In this document: piece by piece, positions 31,863 to 40,820 of the stretch
Position numbering within the stretch: position 1 is the stretch's first letter
How the letters are laid out: every line of letters starts with the position of its first letter
The notes under the pieces: model-generated
What the model saw: the letters and a program-made list of their open reading frames with translations, nothing else
What the model was told of the DNA's origin: nothing
Databases searched by the model: none
Position numbers and translations under genes: made by a program
Source: JOPF133 sp052144935
GTDB lineage: Bacteria; Acidobacteriota; Terriglobia; Bryobacterales; Bryobacteraceae
Assembly (NCBI GenBank): GCA_052144935.1
Contig: JBKQPR010000069.1
Coordinates: forward strand, 1-42,484
DNA: 42,484 nt
Direction of reading: 5' to 3'

Positions 31863-32289
31863 GGGGCAAGCATAGCGCGCTTCAGGGCGGGCTGGTGAGG
31901 GGTGCAGGCGCGCCCTCGCGGCGCGTCGAGCGGGCCGCCGCGACGCTCCGGGCATGGTTGGGTGGCATGGGCCGAACGTCAGCACGGCGAGTCGGGGCGA
32001 TTGGGGCCGTTACGCTCGACTGCCCGCTTGATGCCAGCGGGGTTGTCGTTGATTTTGGACGACGAGAGCCATTGGGACGAGGGCGACGAGTTCAGGGATC
32101 CCGAATCCGCGCACTTCACCCTCCTGTGCCGGTAATTGAAAAGTCTCGCTTGAATTGTGGACGATTGGGGCGCCGATCACAAGCCCACGCGGACCGGCGG
32201 GCCGAATCGCCCGTGCCATTGTGCGGGCGACATGCATTTCACACTTATGACCTGAAAAACGGCGGCACGGTTCTGGTATGCTGGCGGGC
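31863..32289. other. divergent intergenic region
   Basis: The 427 bases separate the dipeptidase operon and the VOC gene, which point away from each other. Promoters for both should be here, but I cannot mark a convincing pair. A + frame at about 32030-32135 (LILDDESHWDEGDEFRDPES) looks protein-like but is short and without family; it may be a remnant. Confidence 0.4.
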
Positions 32290-32766
32290 ATGCCGAAACC
32301 CGCAAACCCGATCCCATCCGGTTTTCATACCATTACGCCGCACCTCAATGTCAACGGCGCGGCGGCTTTCATCGATTTTCTAAAGGCCGCGTTCGGCGCC
32401 GTGGAGATCCACCGCGCGCCCGCCCCCGGCGGCAAGCTGATCCACGCGCTGGTTAAGATTGGCGATTCGATGCTGATGCTGGCGGACGATTTCGGCGAGG
32501 AAATGCACCTGCCGCCGCTGGCGCAGGGCCGCCTGCCATTGGTATTGACCCTGTACGTGCCGGACGCCGACGCCACCTGGGCGCAGGCGCTGGGGGCCGG
32601 ATGCGAGGTGACGTTTCCGATCGCCGACCAGTTCTGGGGCGACCGCTACGGGCAGGTGCGCGACCCGTTCGGGCTGGTCTGGGCGATCGCCTCGAAAAAG
32701 GAAGAACTGACGCAAGAGGAACTCGAAGAGCGCCAGGCCAAGGCCTTCGCCGGCGGCCACTCGTAA
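32290..32766 (+). CDS. VOC (glyoxalase/PhnB-like) family protein
   Basis: This is a 158-residue protein with the paired beta-alpha-beta-beta-beta modules of the VOC fold. FHTITPHLNVNGAAAFIDFL and KAAFGAVEIHRAPAPGGKLI open module one; LPLVLTLYVPDADATWAQAL and WGDRYGQVRDPFGLVWAIAS form module two. The GDRYG..RDPFG pattern is typical of PhnB/YP_006-type proteins, whose reactions are mostly unknown. Metal ligands are not complete, so enzyme activity is uncertain. The ATG at 32290 is taken as start; an in-frame ATG at 32278 would add four residues. It is monocistronic. Confidence 0.85.
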   Translation: MPKPANPIPSGFHTITPHLNVNGAAAFIDFLKAAFGAVEIHRAPAPGGKLIHALVKIGDSMLMLADDFGEEMHLPPLAQGRLPLVLTLYVPDADATWAQALGAGCEVTFPIADQFWGDRYGQVRDPFGLVWAIASKKEELTQEELEERQAKAFAGGHS

Positions 32767-32781
32767 GCCGCGGCGCGCGAC

Positions 32782-32797
32782 AGTCGCCGCAGACGGC
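32782..32797. repeat. short intergenic hairpin
   Basis: CGCCGCAGACGGCGGCG folds into a 6-7 bp stem. It is followed on the + strand by CTGCCTCTTTTGC, so it may terminate the VOC transcript weakly. It resembles the intergenic hairpins near 2709 and 18971. Confidence 0.45.
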
Positions 32798-32831
32798 GGC
32801 GCTGCCTCTTTTGCGGTAAAACGGCGCCGGC

Positions 32832-33161
32832 TCAGCTCGCCTTCCGCTTCTCGCGCGCGGCGAGAGTCTCGTGCAGCAGCGATTTGATGTAGGTCTGGTA
32901 AGGCAGCCCCTTCTCCCCGGCCTGCTTTCGGGCCAATTCCAGGTCTGCCTGGGGGATCCGAAGGGCTACCACCTGCGCCGGCTTCTTCTTGGACGCCTCA
33001 AGCCGCGCCAGCAACTTCTCCTTCGTCAATATCTGCGCTTCGCCGCTTCTCACGGCAGCGAGAAGCTCTCTGCCGTGGACCTCGCGGTTCTGGTACCACC
33101 ATTCCGCTTCTTCCGCCTCGGTGGGGAAAGCCGGTACGAGGCGTTTGGTTTGCTTCTTCAT
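32832..33161 (-). CDS. CopG/BrnA-like antitoxin
   Basis: This is a 109-residue protein. The N-terminal half is charged (FPTEAEEAEWWYQNREVHGR). The C-terminal part, VVALRIPQADLELARKQAGE and KGLPYQTYIKSLLHETLAAR, is a ribbon-helix-helix (strand, helix, turn with YQTYIK, helix). Such antitoxins pair with BrnT-type toxins and bind the operon promoter as dimers. Its ATG overlaps the toxin stop by four bases (ATGA). A 14-bp perfect palindrome in the promoter is the probable operator. Confidence 0.85.
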   Translation of the reverse strand: MKKQTKRLVPAFPTEAEEAEWWYQNREVHGRELLAAVRSGEAQILTKEKLLARLEASKKKPAQVVALRIPQADLELARKQAGEKGLPYQTYIKSLLHETLAAREKRKAS

Positions 33162-33442
33162 CGGGTTCTCTCCAAAAAAGCCTTCTTGTCCGGGGGACTG
33201 GCCGGAAATGCGGTTACCGGGCGCAGCTTGCCTTTGCGAACCGTCCACACCACCGACAATAAGCGGCCCCCACTCGTGAGGCCGACAGAGCGATACCGCC
33301 CCTCGCCCTCGATCACCTCAAAGTCCCGGTCCAGCGGATCGTTGTTCATAACCTGCTCGAATTCCGCGCGCGTCAACTGGTGGGCCGCGAGGTGCCTAGT
33401 GTTCTCATCATCCCAATCGAATTCGAACCCCTGGGCCACCAT
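33158..33442 (-). CDS. BrnT-family toxin
   Basis: This is a 94-residue protein with the BrnT pattern: FEFDWDDENTRHLAAHQLTR, AEFEQVMNNDPLDRDFEVIE, GEGRYRSVGLTSGGRLLSVV, WTVRKGKLRPVTAFPASPPD and KKAFLERTR. BrnT is a RelE-fold RNase that stops translation. The ATG at 33442 gives family length; a GTG follows directly at 33439. The frame remains open upstream, but that part lies in the promoter. The -10 box ends only four bases before the ATG, so the mRNA could be nearly leaderless. The antitoxin gene follows with a 4-bp overlap. Confidence 0.82.
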   Translation of the reverse strand: MVAQGFEFDWDDENTRHLAAHQLTRAEFEQVMNNDPLDRDFEVIEGEGRYRSVGLTSGGRLLSVVWTVRKGKLRPVTAFPASPPDKKAFLERTR

Positions 33443-33446
33443 CAAT

Positions 33447-33475
33447 ATGTATCGTAACGTATATACGTTTGTCAA
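33447..33475 (-). promoter_or_regulatory. toxin-antitoxin promoter with palindromic operator
   Basis: On the minus strand TTGACA (33470-33475) is followed after 17 bases by ATACAT (33447-33452). The spacer is almost filled by the perfect palindrome AACGTATATACGTT (33456-33469). A ribbon-helix-helix dimer bound there would block RNA polymerase, the classic autoregulation of such modules. Confidence 0.75.
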
Positions 33476-33548
33476 CAAGGATCTTTGGTCCGATGACCGG
33501 ACCATATCGGGAGGCAAACGACCGGGCGCCGTGCGCGATAATCGGCGC

Positions 33549-33947
33549 ATGGCCACTTTTGGATCGATCGAATACGCCGACGCCAGCCCGGAAGTGCGGG
33601 AGGTCTATGACGACATCATGGTCGCCCGCCAGACCGATTGGATCAACAATTTCTGGAAGGCGCTGGCGCAGGACCCTGCCACGCTGCACCGCACCTGGCA
33701 GAGCATCAAGCAGATTATGGCGCCGGGCGCGCTGGATGCGCTCACCAAGGAGATGGTCTATCTGGCGGTGAGCGCCAGCAACCAGTGCCCCTATTGCATC
33801 GCTTCCCATACCGCCGCCGCGCGCAAGGCGGGCATGACCCGCGAGATGTTCGCCGAATTGATGGCGGTGGTGGGGATGGCCAACGAGACCAATCGGCTGG
33901 CCAGCGGATATCAGGTGGAGATCGACGAGCGGCTCAAGCCGAGATGA
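33549..33947 (+). CDS. AhpD-like / carboxymuconolactone decarboxylase-family protein
   Basis: This is a 132-residue all-helical protein. The redox motif CPYC in SNQCPYCIASHTAAARKAG, with the following His, matches the AhpD active site (CxxC..H). The N-terminal part (YADASPEVREVYDDIMVARQ, WINNFWKALAQDPATLHRTW) is typical of short peroxidase-related members. It probably acts as a thiol-dependent peroxidase or reductase; a decarboxylase role is unlikely given the CxxC. The ATG at 33549 is used; the longer open frame upstream runs across the divergent toxin promoter and is not coding. Confidence 0.88.
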   Translation: MATFGSIEYADASPEVREVYDDIMVARQTDWINNFWKALAQDPATLHRTWQSIKQIMAPGALDALTKEMVYLAVSASNQCPYCIASHTAAARKAGMTREMFAELMAVVGMANETNRLASGYQVEIDERLKPR

Positions 33948-33978
33948 CGGGCGGGCGCAGGCTGCGCCGGCGTGCGCC

Positions 33979-34155
33979 TCAAACCAGGACGGAACCCGAT
34001 TGCTCGGGATTCGTCGGCGAACCGCCAGCCAGTGACGCGACCCGGCGGAGTCTTTGGCCGGCCGCGACCAGCACGGTAATCTGCCCCGTTTGCCGGAGAT
34101 CGAGGGCCACGGCTAATTGCAATGCATCGAGTTTTCGGAGGCGCCAGGAGCGGGG
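33979..34155 (-). pseudogene. C-terminal remnant of a VapC-type PIN toxin
   Basis: A minus-strand frame reads WRLRKLDALQLAVALDLRQT, GQITVLVAAGQRLRRVASLA and GGSPTNPEQSGSVLV, then stops at 33979-33981. LDALQLAVAL and VLVAAGQRL..VA..G are the last helix and last acidic-strand region of VapC-like PIN nucleases, although the usual Asp before QRL is Ala here. A TGA lies just upstream and the N-terminal two thirds are absent, so the gene is dead. No antitoxin partner is seen. Confidence 0.65.
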
Positions 34156-34218
34156 TCAATCGGCCGCCCAGACCGAAGTTTGGCTGAAAGCCGACCGGCG
34201 ATCGCCGGCAGCTTCGGC

Positions 34219-35565
34219 TTAGCTTGCCAGAACCGCGGCGTCGATCTCGCGGCCCGCGTATTCGTAATCCAGCAGTTTGCCGGCCAAGTAACTTTCGTAC
34301 GAGCCCAGGTCGAAGTGGCCGTGGCCGCTGAGGCAGAACAGAATGACCTTGGGGCGGCCCTCTTCGCGCGCGGCGAGAGCTTCGTCCACCGCAGCGCAGA
34401 TCGCGTGGGAGGATTCGGGCGCCGGCAGGATGGCCTCGGTGCGGGCGAATTGCAGGGCGGCCTCGAAGCACCGCAGTTGCGGAACGGCCTGCGCCTCGAT
34501 GTGCCCCAACTTCAACAGGTGGCTGAGCAACGGCGAGGCGCCGTGGTAGCGCAGGCCGCCCGCATGGATGCCGGGCGGGACGAAATCGTGGCCCAGGGTA
34601 TACATCTTAATCAGCGGCGTGAGCTTGGCGGTGTCTCCGTAATCGTAGGCGAAGACGCCTCTGGTCAGGCTCGGGCAGGCGGTCGGCTCGACTGCCAGCA
34701 GGCGCGGGCCGTGGCCGGCCAGGCGGTCCAGCACGTAGGGCAGCGCGATGCCGCCGAAATTGCTGCCGCCGCCGAAGCAGCCGATCACCACGTCGGGATC
34801 TTCGCCGGCCTGCTGCATCTGCAGCTTGGCTTCCTGGCCGATGACGGTCTGGTGCAGCATCACATGGTTCAGCACGCTGCCGAGCGAATAGTTGGTGTCG
34901 GAGTGGGTGGCGGCATCCTCCACCGCTTCACTGATGGCGATGCCCAGGCTGCCCAGGGAATCCGGCGTAGCAGCCAGCACGGCGCGGCCCGAGTTGGTCT
35001 GGTCGCTCGGGCTGGGGTAAACCTCCGCGCCCCAGGCGTGCATCATCATGCGGCGATACGGCTTTTGGTCGTAACTGATGCGGACCATGTAGACCGTACA
35101 CTCCAGTCCGAAGAGCTGGCAGGCCAGCGCGAGGGCGCTGCCCCATTGCCCCGCGCCGGTCTCGGTGGCCAGGCGGCGGATGCCGGCGCGCTTGTTGTAG
35201 TAAGCCTGTGCCACGGCGGTGTTGGGCTTGTGGCTGCCCGCCGGGCTGGTGCCTTCGTACTTGTAGTAGATGTGGGCGGGGGTGTCGAGGGCCTTTTCCA
35301 GGCGGCGCGCGCGGTAGAGCGGGGTGGCGCGCCAGAGGCGATAGACATCCATGACCTCGCCGGGAATGTCGACCAGGGGCTGGGGCGAAAACTCCTGTTG
35401 GATGAGCTCCATGGGAAACAGAGGAAGCAAGTCCTGCGGCGTCAGCGGCGCGCGGGTCTGGGGATTGAGCGGTGGATCGAGCGGCTCCGGAAGCGACGGC
35501 AGCACGTTGACCCAGGCCGTGGGAATCTGGCTATCGGCGAGCAGGAATTTGGAAGGCTCTGGCAT
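34219..35565 (-). CDS. trpB2: tryptophan synthase beta-like protein, TrpB2 type
   Basis: This is a 448-residue PLP enzyme. It is longer than the standard TrpB (about 400) and carries the N-terminal extension of TrpB2 (IPTAWVNVLPSLPEPLDPPL, RPTPLYRARRLE-type segment). The PLP lysine is K113 in GSHKPNTA; the phosphate loop is GCFGGGSNFGG; substrate-site ETGAGQWG is present. It joins indole and serine to make tryptophan, or acts on O-phosphoserine in some TrpB2 lineages. No trpA is adjacent, which agrees with TrpB2 often standing alone. Past its stop lies CCGGCGATCGCCGG (34195-34208), a palindrome that may end transcription. Confidence 0.92.
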   Translation of the reverse strand: MPEPSKFLLADSQIPTAWVNVLPSLPEPLDPPLNPQTRAPLTPQDLLPLFPMELIQQEFSPQPLVDIPGEVMDVYRLWRATPLYRARRLEKALDTPAHIYYKYEGTSPAGSHKPNTAVAQAYYNKRAGIRRLATETGAGQWGSALALACQLFGLECTVYMVRISYDQKPYRRMMMHAWGAEVYPSPSDQTNSGRAVLAATPDSLGSLGIAISEAVEDAATHSDTNYSLGSVLNHVMLHQTVIGQEAKLQMQQAGEDPDVVIGCFGGGSNFGGIALPYVLDRLAGHGPRLLAVEPTACPSLTRGVFAYDYGDTAKLTPLIKMYTLGHDFVPPGIHAGGLRYHGASPLLSHLLKLGHIEAQAVPQLRCFEAALQFARTEAILPAPESSHAICAAVDEALAAREEGRPKVILFCLSGHGHFDLGSYESYLAGKLLDYEYAGREIDAAVLAS

Positions 35566-35942
35566 AGGAATGGCTTATTGTAATACCGCACAAAGGGCGC
35601 GGGCGGACCCGGCGCGCTTTCGAGAGCGGGAACGCGCGCCGGGCAAGTGGCAATCCACGGTCAACGTCCAGCGGCCCGTGGCAGAAGTGCCCGGCCGATC
35701 AACTTGAGCGGCGGGGCATTTAGCGGCCCTTTTGAATCAGCCACTTACGCGAACACCGCCGCTCAACCTGGTCGGTCGCAGGAGTTCCGCCGCGGACTGG
35801 TTATCGCTGGTGCTACGATTTCGACGATCCCATCATCGAGAACTTTGCCGTCCGCCTGGTTTCGCCCAACGGCATTCTCAGCACCGCGACTCGGACTTAA
35901 TTTCAAAAGAGGTAGCGCCTGTGCGGTCCAGCCGCTGCCACC
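35566..35942. other. intergenic stretch with possible gene remnant
   Basis: No intact gene. A + frame at about 35780-35900 reads GYRWCYDFDDPIIENFAVRL and VSPNGILSTATRT before a TAA; another frame just upstream reads GGAFSGPFESATYANTAAQP. These look like pieces of one lost protein, family unknown. The trpB2 promoter should lie near 35570-35640; I do not see a clear one. Confidence 0.35.
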
Positions 35943-38096
35943 TTACGGCTGCATGAACTCTTTGGGGAGGAAGTTTTCGAGCGCCCAGAATTCGAGGTTG
36001 TTCACGTAGCTTTGAAACAGCAGTTGCCGCCCGTCAGGGCTGACCCGAATCTCGTGAACATGCTCCAGAGATTTCAGCTCCGCGACCTTCTGCGGCGCAC
36101 CACCCGAAGCCGGCAACCGGAATATCGACGAGTCCGGCAAGCCCTCCTGTCCGAACAGCAGGTCACCGTTCGGCAGCCAGTGCAGGTACAAATAGCCGGA
36201 TCCTTCGAGCGTCGCTAACGTCTTCCAATCGCCGCCTACTAAAGGCTTGGCCATGACGCTGGCGCTCTTAGGTTGGCGGTCGAAGGCGGCCAACTGCTTT
36301 CCATCGGGCGACATCGTGATTTCGGAAACAACTCCTTGCGGTACGATCTCGGTTTGCTGTCCCGTTTGAAGGTCTTGGCGGATTAATCCGGCGGGCCGGC
36401 CCGGTGTTGGCGGCTGTTGGCCATAGCTGATCAGTAGCGCGTTTCCCTCCGCCGCCGGCCTTACGCAATAGACGACGCGCGCTCGGGGAATTACCGACAG
36501 CGTCCTCGATTCGCCGGTCGTCGCCGATGTGCCATGGAGTTCCAGGAGGCCGGCCCCAGTGCGTTGCACGGCCGTATAGACTTCGCTACCGTCCGCCGCC
36601 CAGCCCACCACGGCCGACGTTTCCGACGGGATCTTCCATTCGGCATCTTGCCCGGACGCGAGCTTTCGCACGGTCAGCATCACCTCGCCTCCGCCGTGCT
36701 CGTGATACTTTCCGGAGATGAGGGCCAACCTCTCGCCATCGGAAGACCAGGCGGCCGATTCCGGGATGAATCCGGCGGGACCGGAGAGTAGTTGCGGACT
36801 GCCGGCGGTTTTCCCGGTTGCTGGGTCGAGATTCAATGTGAACGACTCGTGGGCACCATGGTCACCTTCGCCTACCGTGTAAAAGAACGTGCCATTACGG
36901 CTCAAAGATGTGCCGAGAGTGGAGACCGCCGCTAATTTCTTGATCAGCACCGGCTCGCCTTGTACCTTGCCGCCTGCCACCGGGATAGCGTAAATCCCGG
37001 GTTGTCCGGAACGGTCGCTCTGAAAGAGAAAGTGCTTCCCGTCGGGTGCGAACCCGAGCGGATTATTCCAGGACGGGTGCTCGACCAGCTTGCCCTGATA
37101 GCTGCCATCCGCGGCGACGATGCGAATGTCGCTTTGCAGGCCGCTCGTTGGCCCCACGGCGAAAATGATGTATTTGCCGTCCGGAGAGAATTCTCCGCGA
37201 GCCGCCAGCGCAAATTCTCCGCGCCCGCTGGGGTCGTTGTTGATCTTGTGCAGAGAGCCATCTTGCACATTGATGGTCGCCAGGCTGTACAATCCATCTG
37301 CTTCGTGGGGATGAGCGATGATCATGCGCCCATCCGGCGACCAGCCGCCAACCGGCTCCACCGAAGAGGTTATGCGATGTAACTCGCGAAAACCAGATCC
37401 GTCGACGCCAACGACGCAATAGGAATGATCATCGGGGGTTGACAGGCGGAAAGCGGCCTGCTTACCATCCGGCGAGATCTGGGGCCCACTCGGGATGCTG
37501 CTGCTGCGGTCGGCCAAACGAAAGATCACCCGCGAATTGGAGCCATCCATCTGCGCAACCATAAGCCCTCCCGCTGCGCGATCGACGTAAAAGACGTGTC
37601 TGCCGTCGGATTGGACCAGCGACGCCGACGTCGGAACGGGAATGCGGTGAGCCGACTCGCCGCCCGTCTTTGCCGTCCCCGCGCCATTGATCGCCGCAAG
37701 ACGTTGCCGAGCCATCGCTGCCTGCTCGGGCTGATCGCTAAACTCGCGCACCACCTGCTCATACACCTTCTGTGCCTGCTGCTGCCCCTGCTTCTCGTAG
37801 CAGCCCGCCAGGTGCAGCAGCGCTTTGGCGCGCACGTCGCGGGAAGCGGAGCTGTTCGCCGCGATCTTCTGGAATGCGGCCATGGCGGTCTTGAGATCGC
37901 CATCCACCTGTTCCTTGGCAATGGCGGCTTCCAACTCCACCGCCGGTTTGGTTTGCGCGAACGCCACCGGCGCCAGAAGCTGCGCGCCCAGGCCTATGAA
38001 GAGCCACGCGCAACTCAAGGTCAAAGCTCCGGTGACGGCCACGGTTCCCATCGCGACCAGCGCGATGGCGAGGTTTTCGAGTCTCTCGTATTTCAT
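35943..38096 (-). CDS. exported TPR and PD40 (TolB-like propeller) protein
   Basis: This is a 717-residue protein. It begins with a hydrophobic segment (LSCAWLFIGLGAQLLAPVAF, cut after FAQ-like site), so it is exported or anchored. Residues about 50-135 form TPR-like helices (ALLHLAGCYEKQGQQQAQKV, YEQVVREFSDQPEQAAMARQ). The rest is a set of PD40/WD40-like strands: PQISPDGKQAAFRL, GEFSPDGKYIIFAV, LGFAPDGKHFLFQSD, AAWSSDGERLALIS, ITMSPDGKQLAAFD, IRVSPDGRQLLFQS. Such propellers bind proteins or ligands, and acidobacteria have many. The ATG at 38096 follows GGGAGGTG; the open frame upstream to 38201 is not needed. The gene lies 111 bases after the response regulator on the same strand and may share its transcript. 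Confidence 0.85.
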   Translation of the reverse strand: MKYERLENLAIALVAMGTVAVTGALTLSCAWLFIGLGAQLLAPVAFAQTKPAVELEAAIAKEQVDGDLKTAMAAFQKIAANSSASRDVRAKALLHLAGCYEKQGQQQAQKVYEQVVREFSDQPEQAAMARQRLAAINGAGTAKTGGESAHRIPVPTSASLVQSDGRHVFYVDRAAGGLMVAQMDGSNSRVIFRLADRSSSIPSGPQISPDGKQAAFRLSTPDDHSYCVVGVDGSGFRELHRITSSVEPVGGWSPDGRMIIAHPHEADGLYSLATINVQDGSLHKINNDPSGRGEFALAARGEFSPDGKYIIFAVGPTSGLQSDIRIVAADGSYQGKLVEHPSWNNPLGFAPDGKHFLFQSDRSGQPGIYAIPVAGGKVQGEPVLIKKLAAVSTLGTSLSRNGTFFYTVGEGDHGAHESFTLNLDPATGKTAGSPQLLSGPAGFIPESAAWSSDGERLALISGKYHEHGGGEVMLTVRKLASGQDAEWKIPSETSAVVGWAADGSEVYTAVQRTGAGLLELHGTSATTGESRTLSVIPRARVVYCVRPAAEGNALLISYGQQPPTPGRPAGLIRQDLQTGQQTEIVPQGVVSEITMSPDGKQLAAFDRQPKSASVMAKPLVGGDWKTLATLEGSGYLYLHWLPNGDLLFGQEGLPDSSIFRLPASGGAPQKVAELKSLEHVHEIRVSPDGRQLLFQSYVNNLEFWALENFLPKEFMQP

Positions 38097-38207
38097 GATG
38101 CACCTCCCTGAGTGCGAATCCAGAATGCCGCAGTAATGTTTGCGGGTTAGCGGGATTCGGTCAGAACGCTGCATGAACTCGGTTTGGATTTCCTGACACA
38201 TGGCGAC

Positions 38208-38885
38208 CTACCCGTCAAATCGATATCCCACGCCGCGGATGCTGATCAAATAGCGCGGGGCCGAGGGATCGTCTTCTATCTTCTTGCGCAGCGCCACAAT
38301 ATGGTTGTCCACCACGCGATCGGTGACAAAGACGCCGGAGCCCCACACTTCTTCGAGGAGGCGCTCGCGGGTCAGCACGCGCCCCCGGCTGCGGATGAAA
38401 GCGGTCAGCAGTTTCAGCTCGGTGTGGGTGGCGTCCAAGCGCTGGCCCTCGCGGCGCAGCTCGAAACGCGCCAGGTCCAGCTCGCAGCGGCCGAAGCGAT
38501 GCACCTCCTGGCCCGCTTCGGGCGCCGCCCGGCGAAACATGGCGCGGATGCGCGCGCGCAGCTCCCGCGGGCTGAAGGGCTTGGTCACGTAATCGTCGGC
38601 GCCCAGGTCCAGGCCCAGGATCTTTTCGGCCTCCTGCGTCTTGGCGGTCAACATGATGATGGGGATGCTCAAGCCGCCGCGCCGCAGCTCGCGGCAAACT
38701 TCGAAGCCGTCTTTATTGGGCAGCATCACATCCAGCAGGATCAGGTCGAAAGGCTCGGAGCGCGCGCGCCGCACGGCTTCCACGCCGTCGGCCACCACGG
38801 CAATCTCGTAGCCCTCGGTTTCGAGGTCGTTTTCGAGAGCGAAGGCGATGCCCGGCTCGTCTTCCACGATCAGGATCCGGCTCAT
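38208..38885 (-). CDS. OmpR/PhoB-family response regulator
   Basis: This is a 225-residue regulator. The receiver domain (1-120) has the acidic pair E8/D9 (IVEDEPG), phospho-acceptor D52 (LILLDVMLPNKDG), T80 (IIMLTAK) and K102 (YVTKPFSPRELRA). The winged-helix DNA-binding domain follows (VHRFGRCELDLARFELRREG, LDATHTELKLLTAFIRSRGR, VLTRERLLEEVWGSG, VVDNHIVALRKKIEDD, ISIRGVGYRF). The recognition helix is around RVVDNHIVALRKK. The ATG overlaps the stop of the histidine-kinase gene (ATGA). OmpR-type regulators bind direct repeats, and four 11-bp repeats precede the kinase gene, so autoactivation is likely. Confidence 0.95.
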   Translation of the reverse strand: MSRILIVEDEPGIAFALENDLETEGYEIAVVADGVEAVRRARSEPFDLILLDVMLPNKDGFEVCRELRRGGLSIPIIMLTAKTQEAEKILGLDLGADDYVTKPFSPRELRARIRAMFRRAAPEAGQEVHRFGRCELDLARFELRREGQRLDATHTELKLLTAFIRSRGRVLTRERLLEEVWGSGVFVTDRVVDNHIVALRKKIEDDPSAPRYLISIRGVGYRFDG

Positions 38886-40810
38886 GCGCGTGTCTCCCCA
38901 ACTCCGTCCAGAGGCGGGCCGGCCAGAGGGAGCAGGATGGTGAAGGTGCTGCCCGCGCCAGCCGCGCTCTCCAGACGAATCTCCCCTCCACAAGCGTCCA
39001 CGATCTGCCGCACCATCGATAGGCCGATGCCGGTGCCTTTGATGCCCGCCTTCTTGGCCGCGGCGCCGCGGACGAATTTCTGGAAGATTTCGCCCTGCTC
39101 GCGCGGCTCGATGCCCATGCCGCGATCGCGCACCGAGATCATCGCCCGGTGGTGATTCACCGAGCCCTCCACCCACACGGTGCGGCACTCGGGCGAATAC
39201 TTCACGGCGTTTTCGAGCAGGTTGCGGATGGCGCGCCGCAGCGCTTCCTCATCGGCCTGGATGGTGGCGGCGCGGGAATCGAGGTTCAGTTCGATCTCAA
39301 AGCCGCCGGCCAGGGCTTCTTCCCGAAAATCCGCCACGGCCGCGCGCACCACGGCAAACACGTCGTGCGGCTCCACGCGGTACTGTTTGCGGCCGGATTC
39401 CATGCGCCCGAAATCCAGCAGGTCTTCCACCAGGCGTTGCAGGCGGGCGGTCTCGCGCTCCAGAAACACGTAGCTCTGCCGCCGGCGGGATTCGTCCGCG
39501 AGGCGGTCGTTGGCCAGCAGCTCGGCGATACCGCGCAGCGAGGTGAGCGGCGAGCGGAACTCGTGCGAAACGGCGGAAACGAAATCCGACTGAAGCTGCC
39601 CTACCCGCAGTTCCCGGCTGACGCCCCGATACATGGCGTACGCTCCCGCCAGCACCAGCAACAGCATCAGCGCCACGCCGCCCAGCCACAGCGCTCGGCT
39701 GATCCCTCGATTGGAGACGGCGGACGTACTGGAGAACTCGATCTTGCCGGCGAGCTGGGCCTCGGCCAGCGACCGCAGCACGTGTGGCTCCGCGCCGGCG
39801 GGCGCGCCCGAGGCCGGGAATGTCCAGCGGATGTCGCCGGTGTTGGCAGGCAGCTTGAGGCTGGCGCCGAGCCAACCGGAGGGCGCGTAGAGAGCCGTGA
39901 GCCGCGCGGGCGTGGCATGCCAGATCGCCAGCGACGCGTCGGGCTGAGCTTCCCGGCCGCTGAAACTGGAGCCGCTGCGCACGGCCCGTTGCCACTGTTC
40001 ATCGAGGCGCGAGACCAGCGACGAGAATTCCAGGGAATCTTTCGGCGGATCGTCGACGCGGTGCCGGAGGCGATTCGTTTCGGACCAGTAATACTCGAAA
40101 GTCTCGCGATGCAGCGGCCAGCGCCCTGCGAGCAGGGCAGCGCGGAGTTGCTCCGCCGCCTGAAGGGCACCGTTCCCCGCCAGCAGATCGCAGCGCGCGC
40201 CCGCCGCCAAGAGCGCGTACGGCACGCCGTCGGGGCTCACGGCGGTTTCGCGGGACATGCGGTCATAGGCGGCCATGGCGGCTTCCGGATGGTTGAGCCG
40301 CCGCTCCAGGCGGGCGATGCGCAGCCATGCCTCCGCACGGGTGGCGGGTTGCTCCGCCAAGGGACGCAAGGCTTCGACTGCACCGGCGTAGTTCTGCTCG
40401 CGGAACTCCAGCTTGTCGGCGGCTTCGAACCCTATGGGGAGCGGACCGGCCGGAGGAGGCTCGGGCACGAACAGGAGCGGCCGGCCGGGGTATGCGGCTA
40501 CGGATTGAGGCGCCAGCAGGATCAAGGTCCCGTTGGGCGGCAGCTTGGCCTTCACCGCAGACCGGGGCGGCAGGGCGTCCAACTCGCGCAAGCGGAGGTC
40601 CCATTCGCCGAGCGTGGCGGCGAACTGAGCCACGGCCAGATCGGCGATCTGTTCGAGGCGCTCGCGGGACCGTTGCACGGCGAGGTTGCGGTCCTGTTCC
40701 ATCAAGCGCCAGGTGAGCCACATCTGCCAAATCGCCAGGCAGACGACGATTGCCAGGAACAGCGGCAGGCTCCGGCGCACGGACAGCAGCCTGTTTGTGG
40801 GCGGGCGCAC
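38882..40810 (-). CDS. membrane sensor histidine kinase
   Basis: This is a protein of about 642 residues. Helix 1 is near the N-terminus (LPLFLAIVVCLAIWQMWLTW), followed by an extracytoplasmic region of about 340 residues with TPR-like helices (YAGAVEALRPLAEQPATRAE, AWLRIARLERRL). Helix 2 is LWLGGVALMLLLVLAGAYAM. The kinase core has the H-box SAVSHEFRSPLTSLRG (phospho-His codon at 39563-39565), N-box NLLENAVKYSPE, D/F boxes (DRGMGIEPREQGEIFQKF) and G-box GTGIGLSMV. The start is uncertain: a TTG at 40834 lies upstream of the predicted -10 and is unlikely; GTG at 40810 (near-leaderless) or GTG at 40780 fits the promoter. It works with the downstream response regulator; signal unknown. Confidence 0.9.
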   Translation of the reverse strand: MRPPTNRLLSVRRSLPLFLAIVVCLAIWQMWLTWRLMEQDRNLAVQRSRERLEQIADLAVAQFAATLGEWDLRLRELDALPPRSAVKAKLPPNGTLILLAPQSVAAYPGRPLLFVPEPPPAGPLPIGFEAADKLEFREQNYAGAVEALRPLAEQPATRAEAWLRIARLERRLNHPEAAMAAYDRMSRETAVSPDGVPYALLAAGARCDLLAGNGALQAAEQLRAALLAGRWPLHRETFEYYWSETNRLRHRVDDPPKDSLEFSSLVSRLDEQWQRAVRSGSSFSGREAQPDASLAIWHATPARLTALYAPSGWLGASLKLPANTGDIRWTFPASGAPAGAEPHVLRSLAEAQLAGKIEFSSTSAVSNRGISRALWLGGVALMLLLVLAGAYAMYRGVSRELRVGQLQSDFVSAVSHEFRSPLTSLRGIAELLANDRLADESRRRQSYVFLERETARLQRLVEDLLDFGRMESGRKQYRVEPHDVFAVVRAAVADFREEALAGGFEIELNLDSRAATIQADEEALRRAIRNLLENAVKYSPECRTVWVEGSVNHHRAMISVRDRGMGIEPREQGEIFQKFVRGAAAKKAGIKGTGIGLSMVRQIVDACGGEIRLESAAGAGSTFTILLPLAGPPLDGVGETRA

Positions 40811-40820
40811 AGTGGAATTC

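Noticed and set aside
32871..33548. Upstream extension of the AhpD-like frame
   Set aside because: It runs antisense through the BrnT/antitoxin genes and their promoter; the family length begins at 33549.
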